Part shown: piece by piece, positions 56,437 through 64,000 of the stretch | How positions within the stretch are numbered: position 1 is the stretch's first letter | How the letters are laid out: the number at the start of each line of letters is the position of its first letter | Source of the DNA: Syncephalastrum monosporum B8922 | Lineage: Eukaryota; Mucoromycota; Mucoromycetes; Mucorales; Syncephalastraceae | Assembly (NCBI GenBank): GCA_000697355.1 | Contig: JNEN01001205.1 | Coordinates: forward strand, 1-64,000 | Direction of reading: 5' to 3' | DNA: 64,000 nucleotides | The notes under the pieces: model-generated | Databases searched by the model: none | Told to the model about the DNA's origin: nothing | Seen by the model: the letters and a program-made list of their open reading frames with translations, nothing else | Made by a program: the position numbers and the translations under genes

Positions 56437-59400
56437 CTATTGGTGTTCTGTTTGCATTATTTTGTAACTCTTGCCGACACGTAAGAGAAGGGTGCGAAGG
56501 GCAACCCGGATTTCCGGGAGCAAGCTCTCTTGGCCCAACAATTCGACCGCGGGGACGTAGAACTGGGGGAGGTGCTTTAAAAACTATATACAAGCCGGTT
56601 AAACATAACCATGGAATTAGTTCAGCCGTCATTTTTACAGTCCAGTCTTTGCCGGGGATTCAAATTGAAGAATTGATTCGACTTACGTCCTCGTCCTGCA
56701 GCTGCGCTAAACCGTTTAGGATAGAAATGACAACAGGAGTCCATGCCACAATGTTCTTTGGCTTGGTCTCGTGGTCCAGTTCCGTATACAGCGTAAAGAT
56801 TTCGTTGCACAGACTGTTCCCGCGTAACTTCCTGTCAGTACCACATCCATTCTAGGCCCTCCCTTGGCTTCCCCGGATCATGTCTCCACAAATTTTCTGT
56901 ACTTACGGTATTAACGTCCGCTCGATCTCGTCACGTAATTCGTCCCGGTCGCCAATATTTTCCAGATTCGCATACATCCGCATCAACCCCGAAACGTAGC
57001 CCCCGCCACTGGACGTTTCCTGTTTCAGTAAATTTGGCAGCTGTTTCATAAAACCTAATTTGGGCGATGAGGAACCGTGCACTGCAGTACCGTGAGTGGA
57101 ATTATTTTCTTACCGAATCGCCAGAGGGCCATACGCAGATTGTTATCTTCGTTGAACTCGCGTGCAAAGTGGAATGATCGGCCGAGGCATCCCATTAGCG
57201 TCATCAAGTGTTTGGCAGGGTACGCGCAGTAGACGGCGTCCTTGCCCAAGAGCTCGTTCACGGTCTGGATCAGCATCAGTTGCAGCACGCACTTGACAAT
57301 TACTTGCTGGAAGCCACGCTGTCGCTCTTCGCTGACTTCAATAGCTTCCTGAGGTTGTGGGTTTTGTTGTTGGTTCTGCTGTTGCGCCGCTGCTTCCGCT
57401 TGTTTGACGCGTTCAACGAGATCGCTGGTGTCCTCGAAAAGGCCTCGCGCCGTCGTCTTGTCAAACAGGTCCACAAAGGTACTGGTGACAAGATCCCAGC
57501 ACTGAGTATCGAATTTTTCGACGTTCGTCTCAATATATTGTTCCAGGCATTCGCAGCCAATCCGCGCCAGGGTATCATTATCTATAAACCACCGCAAAAG
57601 TAAGAATATGCCGCATTGCATCTTATATTCCCTGTTACCTTGCGTGATGCACAAGCCAAAGAGCCCGAGAACAGGCTGCATCATGCCCTTCATATTATCA
57701 AAGTAGTAGGTGTACAGATCGACGACGTTACGCAAGGCCTCGATCATGGTCGTTGAGAACCACACACTCAGATCTTCAGCTGACATGTGGTCCGTGCTTG
57801 TGTGCAAAGCATCAAAGAGAGGGAACACAATCTGGCGCGAGATGGTCTCCCAAAACTCGACAGGGTACCGCGATCCATACTGCTTTAGTGTATCAAAGAG
57901 ATATTGAAGTGCGCGTTTGCGCACCTCGACATCGTCACTTCGCATCGTAACTTCCTTGAAACCAAACAGCACCGCAAACCAAAACTTGACCAAGAAGTCG
58001 TCGCCCGATTGCACGGTCTGGGTGCCATTCACATGGGCGTCTGTGATTTCGATCGTCTTGCTTTGCTCTGCGATGGCCAGCATCCGGGGTATGGTGTCGC
58101 GAATCATGTCGAGAGCCGGAAGACTTTAGGCGGACCATGAGTTTCCTTAGAGCCCTAGACCCCACCCGATTTAACTTACCTAATCTTTTGAAACTTTTTG
58201 TTCTTGGAGAACTCGACCAGACATGAGATATAATCAGGGAAGGTACCGTTCGAAACGATGTCATTGAAGCGTTCCTGAGATGCATTACGCACAATGTCAA
58301 AAGTCATGTGCACAATGGATTCGGAAGTCTCTCGTGCGCCTGTGGCAAACACAGAGAGCATGGTCTTCCAGCCAGAGCGGATATGGTGCGCGCGGGCCAG
58401 GATCATCTGAGACAGACACCGCAGAACCATATCCTTGATCGCCACATCCGGGTTGTTGGCCAGCACTTCGCGGAAAGGCATCAAAAAGTCTTTTTGGAAC
58501 TTGAAGTGGGGCAACTCTTCCTTTTCAAGGAACTGCATCGCCAATTGTCTCAATGAATCCAATGCAAAGAAGGCCACATTAAAGTTGGATTGGCAGGCGA
58601 CCTAGAAAAACATAATGTTCAGCCTTTCCAGTGTAATCAGTCGATCTCTGCATTACCTTGTTAAAGTACTCGCCAAGGATAGCCCATATATTGGACCACT
58701 CCATACGGATACGGTTCATGTTGTAGTACGAAATTTCGACGAGTTTCTGCAGGCTATACATTCGTGGGTGCTCCAGATGAGCAGAAGAAACAATTTCCTC
58801 CCAAGACGTTTCGCATAGTGCCCGCACAAAATCAACGATGGCGTCCTAGTCCAATCTTGTGAGCTTTCCTAGTGACAATCCCTCTACCAGACCTTACTCC
58901 ATTCAAATTCACCGTGGCCGTAAAGAGCTTGTCTGCCGCAAGCACCAGTGCTTGCGAGCTACCCGCAGAAGCCACCTCCTCGGTCACGGAGAGCTGAGTG
59001 CGAGGTGATCTGCGGTTCTGGTTGACCCTGTTTGCTGTGAAGGAGGAAGACCGGCGGCTCAAGTCGACCGAGTTCTTGTTGGTGCGCTTGGTCGTGAAGT
59101 CGGGCAGGGCGCCCTGATCCACGCCACTAGTGATCAGCTGGAATCGCTCAAGCTGGCTGACGGTCGACAAGACCTCACGCCAGCTGCCCTTTAGATAGTT
59201 TCCATCGACAGCAGCCACCTCGAGAAGTGTGCGGATTGCCTCGACGTTCTTGTGCTTCATTTCGTTGAGATTGGACAAGAAGGTGAACTTGGTCAGCGTC
59301 GTGACAAACGCGTCGCGTTGGAGATCCATGTCCTCGGATTGGACGGTGTGGAAGAGACAAATGATACGGATCGCGTTCTTGAAGCCGCTCAAACAGAAAG

Positions 59401-62400
59401 CCACGGTCTCAGGATCGTCCGACTCTTGGAGAGGCCCCGAAATGCCGGCCAAAAATGCCATCCACGCAACTTCAAACATAGGCCGGATATGCTCGATATG
59501 GGATGCGCTATAGAAGGTGATCATTTCGTTCTCACCCGCCCGGCGGCGGCTGGCGACCATGCTCCGGAACATGGCCTCGGTCTTGGAGCCCATCTCCTCC
59601 GTCGCGGCGTGGTACGCCTCGCGGCGTGCGTCGCGTGCGATACCGGCGCTTACCAAGGCATTCTGGAGACCCATGATGTTGAGTGCGCCCATGCCGCCTG
59701 GGTTGGCAAACAGCGCGGCCTCGTTGCTGGCTTCGACTTCGTCCTTGAGCTTGATCTCGTTGTTTTGAATCTCCTCAAAGATGCCCTCTAGCACCTCCGT
59801 CGGGATGTTGGCGCCATCATCGATGCCGCGGTTGTTGCGGATAAAATCGTCGAGCGTCATACGGCGCTTCACGTGAGGGCTGTGCAAATCCGTATTGAGC
59901 ATGATGACAGAGTAGGCCAGAACATAGGCGGTTTCTATCGAGCCACATTAAACAAAAAATACATGACCCTGCACGTGGTTTACTAACCAGCATTGGCAAA
60001 CACGCCAGGGTTGAAATGCACATAGCGCTCGGCAAACTTGAGCATGAAACGATCAATCTTTTGACCTTCACCAGGCAAGCGGAACGTCTGCAAAAAGTGG
60101 CGCAGGGCATCGACGAAGTTCATGTTGCTAAATTCAAGCTCGTCCACGAAGGCGTGCATGATAGCAATACCTTCTTGGTCACTATATATAGAAATGCACA
60201 TGTAAGAACAAAAAAGCATTACGATGGCGTGCAATTTTACCCTTCACCCAAGAATTCACCCAAGACAGTCTTATTCAGGCCCTCGGTAGTGAGCATGAAG
60301 CGTGCGATACTGACAGGATCCTGGGCGTCGAGGAACCGGTTATTGGAGAGGAAGACAAGACCCTTTTTCGGTTTCCAATTGAATTGACGCACGCCCTCCT
60401 GGAGGAGTTGTTTGCGATGTTTGAGGTTCTCAAACTGCTCGGGGTCGTCGAGTAAAGTGGGCGTCATGCTTCCATTGCTGTTGCCGTTCAAAGTCCCGGA
60501 TGCATTCAAACGAGGGACGGACGAGTTACTATGGCTCGTGAGACGGTCGGCAGATGGGCGGTGTTTGTAGAGATCTTCACTTTCGCGAGGTGTGTTACCC
60601 GAGCTCTGATCGTCGTCGGCTTTCTCGTTTGTGGACACGCTGACAGAGCCGTTGGCATACCAGCTCACAAGCGACTGCAAGACTGCGACGAGGCACTCGA
60701 GGGATCGGAAGCGCAAGGCGGACTCAGGCAGGGGCTGGTCGGTCTTGGTATGCTTGTCACTCGATTGGATATTATCGGTGGTAAGGGGAGGTGGGATGAC
60801 GACCGATTTGGAGTGAATTTGTTGGTTTTGATTGCTGGTGGGCGAGCCGTGTCCTTCTTGTTCTTTTTGATTATGAGGCGCATTGTGGGTCGTGGTAATC
60901 TTGGATAGAATATTGACAAGTCTAATTCAATTTGTCAATAAAGGTATAACCCTATTTTTAGCTCGCTTTACCTTTCATAAATATTATCGAGCGCTTCACG
61001 GTCACAGTCATAATTGAGATAGATATCCACGAGGGTTTGCGGATCGCTGCATATCCGCAAGACAACTTTGAGCAATGAGTGCTTTTGCTGATAGGTGACC
61101 GTGCGCATCTCGAGGATACGCAAGACAATCTCACGAAAGAAGACTTCAATTTCTTTCTGTTGCACATGGTCAGAGAAACATGAGCGTCAAAAACACATGA
61201 TCATTACCTTAAGAAATACGCGCAGACCTTGGATGACCTTCCATAGGATATCGAGCGTGATGTCAAAAACTTGATACACTGTCGAGAAGGCATTGCGGCC
61301 CAAGCTTGGACAAAGGTACTGCTTGACCTCCTGAATAAATGGATTCGGGCGGTGGCTCGAAGAAGAGCCGGCGACCACAAAAGAGAAACATACACCAGGC
61401 GAAGTCAAGACCTCCATATGGGTGGTGAGGATGGTCAGAATCAAGTGCAGCGAGAGCAGTTTGGATCGCATCGAATAAGACCGCATATCATTACCCCTGA
61501 ATAAGTTGATGGAGAGAGAAATCAACCCGATGCCCACTCACTACCAGATGTACTTGACTTACCATTCGGAAGAAATAGGTTTTTTGGAGAGCTTACAGAG
61601 AGCTCGGAAGACAAGGATGGCGTCTTTGATGTACAGGTCAGCTTCAGTCTCGAGAACGGTGGACTGCGCATCGTGCTCAAAGGAACCGTCGCGGCTTTCC
61701 CTGTAACAACTCCACATCAGCTTTCTCTTGTAACACCTTCCCAAAGACTTACCCATCCTCATCCTGTGCAGCCATGACCTGGCCTTGGGGAGAGTCCTGG
61801 TGTTCTTGCGCCTCTTTCTCGTCATTTTCGGTTACCTGAACGTCAGGTACAGTTTCGTGATCGGCAGGCACAGATTCATCATCGTCGGACGGCGCGTTTT
61901 TCTCTGGGACAGGCGGAGGCTCCAGGCGGGACTCGGGCTCCTCATTGAAGACGTTGGCCGTGTCATTCAAAAACTCCTCTGAGTTATCGCTGGCTTTTCC
62001 AGAGGGAAGCTTAGAGCCCATCTCAGAGCGCGCCATGTTGGCTTCGACAATGATCTGGTCCTGGAAAGAAGCGCTCTCTTCTTGAACAGGGGTGGATTTT
62101 TCGTCCGACGGATGGGGAGTCTGCTGCGGTGTGGCGAGCGAAGAAGATGACTTGGTAGAAGGGGGCGTACCGACGCGTATTCTGCGAAAGATGTGGTCGA
62201 CCATCTGGGTGAGGGTCACCTGAGCAATGTTCTGGTTGGCACTGTTGCGTGAGAGGAGAAAGATATTGTAGGTCGTGCGCACCGCCTTGAGAAGCGACGA
62301 CTGATGGATTGGATTGCTTGTGGAATAGACAGCATCTAGAAGAGTCTATGCACGAGTGGATGAATGGCCTGCTCTAGTACCTTCTGCTTTTTGATCATGC

Positions 62401-63030
62401 CTACCTTGACAATCTGCAGCTGGACTTTTTCGTCGGTCTCTTCACCGATGAAGCAGTCGCAAATGGTGTCGACCACACGTTCCATGACACGGGACTGTGC
62501 AGACTCATCTTCGATGTCTGCCAGGTAGTTGTAAGTGATGAATTTGCCGAGACTATCAAGAGCGATAGTCATCAAGTTGGCCGAACGAGTGTCGATGGCT
62601 GTCTGGAGTGCGGCAAGGATCACCGTCGACCTAAATAGACAAAGGACAATAGACAATATGCAACAGTCAGCCGTCAAACGTCTGTATTATGACACAGGCA
62701 AATAAAACAAGCAGGCTGTGATACATACCGAGTTTGTCCCTCGGGCGCAGGTTCATCGTTCTTGAGCATGTCTATTGTAAATAATGACAACATAAGAATC
62801 AAGTCTCAAAACTTGGTTGCATGCGCGCGTTTGGCTGTGAACGTACTGGTGGCATTGGCGACAACTTCCTTGAGAGACTTGTTCTTGCGCGCTTCCTTTG
62901 CGTTCGCAATTTTGTCGAGTGCATTGATAACGAAGACTGCGCTTGAGGTGGTAGATGAGGTTTGCATGGACGTCCTTGTCGAAGCAGGAGACGACAATTG
63001 GTGCGATGAAGCGGACGGTGAGGTCGCCAT
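56437..63030 (-). CDS. SEC7: Sec7/BIG-type Arf guanine-nucleotide exchange factor
   Basis: Seventeen exons (63030-62847, 62771-62729, 62630-62405, 62345-61753, 61700-61563, 61496-61208, 61156-60972, 60921-60241, 60181-59988, 59934-58898, 58845-58657, 58601-58180, 58123-57639, 57581-57114, 57054-56907, 56813-56687, 56583-56437) give 1,851 residues, typical of large Arf GEFs. An N-terminal dimerisation region is followed by a low-complexity acidic insert (about 230-340), the conserved [20 protein letters not shown] and the HUS region. The Sec7 domain (about 705-900) contains [45 protein letters not shown] with the catalytic Glu near 818, [13 protein letters not shown] and [17 protein letters not shown]. 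Long HDS repeats follow, ending in [15 protein letters not shown]. It activates Arf at the trans-Golgi to drive vesicle coat assembly. All introns are GT-AG and short. Confidence 0.95.
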
Positions 63031-63456
63031 GACGCTTATAATTCAGTAAAAAGGGGAAAAGCGTTCGGTCGACCCAGCAAGAGCAGCAGAATGGAATTTC
63101 CAAGAGCAGAGAGTAAGTGCGGCACCTCACGAAGGATATAAAGAGAGAAGAAAAAAGAAGATTTGCACTCTAATAAGATAAAAGAAATAAGTGCGCGCCA
63201 AAATGCACAATGGCACACACTGCGACATACCCGCTCAGCGACCTGGTCTCACATACTCAGGACCACCTATATCCAATTTAGCGATACATATTTTTACTTT
63301 CCTACATGGACACACATACACATACACATACACATACACATACATACGATGCCAACATGCGCATCTACGCATCCATCATAGGCTACAGTGTCTGTTCTTG
63401 CTTGTAATATATATTGCTTTTTCTTTTTTCTAGTTGTGATTACACGGAAAACGCGA
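63031..63456. other. Interval between the Sec7 gene and the PPR-like gene
   Basis: 426 bp with the Sec7 promoter and the 3' end of the next minus-strand gene. It contains a CACATA microsatellite (63310-63347). Confidence 0.6.
63310..63347. repeat. (CACATA)n microsatellite
   Basis: About six tandem copies of ACACAT/ACATAC-type units, roughly 280 bp upstream of the Sec7-type start codon. Confidence 0.85.
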
Positions 63457-64000
63457 TCAATTGGACTGTTCCTCTTGCTGTTTCGAAAGTCCAGTGATCC
63501 GTTTTTTCCCCTCGACCCAGTTTCTAAACTTGCTATTCTGCTGCTTCACCCGAGGGAGAATCTGCTGGACGATCCATCTTAACTCGTCCGTGCTGCTCTC
63601 CTGCTGTGCCAGGCTCGTCAACTGCTGCACCGTCCTCCGCGAGATACCGAGGTTTTCGGCCTGGCCCATCCAAGTCTTGAAGACGTCGATAGCCAGTGTC
63701 AAATCTTCTGCGTCGATCAGGGATGATATGTACATGTCTATGATCTCGTTATCTTTGGCACTGTACGGCCCGGACGGGAACGGCACCGCAGGCGAAGACT
63801 CGCGGACCGGGATTGGGATCCGTCCTTCGTCCTGGAGGCGTGACATGGTGTATTGGTTGAACAAATGCTGGATCGTGGACGCGTCGCTGTTTTTGTCGAT
63901 CGCTGCCCGGGAGAATCGGTAGCTCCACATCTCGGGCGTCGGTACAATGTTGTTTTCTTCGAGTTGCTTCCAGGTCTGATCAAATCGGCTGACCAGCTCG
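63457..64000 (-). CDS. PPR-like protein, C-terminal part (runs off the right edge)
   Basis: The frame is open from the window edge to a TGA at 63457-63459, giving the last 180 residues. The sequence is built of helical pairs such as ELVSRFDQTWKQLEENNIVPTPEMW and EIIDMYISSLIDAEDLTLAIDVFKTWMG. The pattern of short helices with a turn ending in Pro or Asn-Ile-Val-Pro fits pentatricopeptide repeats, which usually bind RNA in mitochondria. The C-terminus is basic (RNWVEGKKRITGLSKQQ). The 5' part, targeting signal and total repeat count lie outside the window, so the assignment is moderate; a generic helical-repeat protein is the alternative. Confidence 0.6.
   Translation of the reverse strand, partial: ELVSRFDQTWKQLEENNIVPTPEMWSYRFSRAAIDKNSDASTIQHLFNQYTMSRLQDEGRIPIPVRESSPAVPFPSGPYSAKDNEIIDMYISSLIDAEDLTLAIDVFKTWMGQAENLGISRRTVQQLTSLAQQESSTDELRWIVQQILPRVKQQNSKFRNWVEGKKRITGLSKQQEEQSN

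Overview
The window is nuclear DNA of a fungus, most likely Mucoromycota and probably Mucorales. Genes are compact, with many short introns of about 45-75 nt that carry GTAAGT-type donors. Gene content points the same way: a zinc-cluster regulator with a PAS domain, an EMC2 subunit, an alternative NADH dehydrogenase, a Sec7-type Arf GEF and Pro-rich Kex2-repeat secretory proteins. The genus cannot be fixed from sequence alone. All spliced models below were built by hand from splice sites and reading phase, and each gives a coding length divisible by three.

Left part (0-13 kb): an intronless isopentenyl phosphate kinase (+), EMC2 (-), a PAS-kinase-type Ser/Thr kinase (+), a PP2A B''-type EF-hand regulatory subunit with eleven exons (+) and an uncharacterised gene (-). 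Between 13 and 21 kb, long sparse stretches surround two neighbouring zinc-finger regulators. At 21-24 kb lie an alternative NADH:ubiquinone oxidoreductase and a small charged protein. At 26 kb is a secreted protein made of 29-residue repeats separated by KR dipeptides. At 29-30.4 kb is ribosomal protein eL7/uL30 (RPL7), whose second intron carries a box C/D snoRNA.

Middle (32-38 kb): a small secreted protein, a DUF218 membrane protein, a mitochondrial methylglutaconyl-CoA hydratase-like enzyme and a cerevisin-type subtilase, the last three all on the minus strand. After a gap of about 3.8 kb comes a signalling block (41-52 kb): an SGK3-like PX-AGC kinase, a PA-TM-RING ubiquitin ligase, a CaMKK/Ssp1-like kinase (candidate upstream activator of Snf1/AMPK) and an unusual fusion of a bromodomain-like segment to a divergent kinase domain.

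Right part (54-64 kb): a Zn2Cys6-PAS transcription factor, a 17-exon Sec7/BIG Arf guanine-nucleotide exchange factor, and the C-terminal part of a PPR-like protein that runs off the right edge.

The strongest points for follow-up are the snoRNA in the RPL7 intron, with a 12-nt match to a conserved large-subunit rRNA site; the Kex2-type repeat precursor; the bromodomain-kinase fusion that lacks the expected acetyl-lysine-binding Asn; the PX-AGC kinase; the fungal isopentenyl phosphate kinase; and three introns that can only be spliced with GC donors. No CRISPR array, tRNA gene or intact transposon was recognised.
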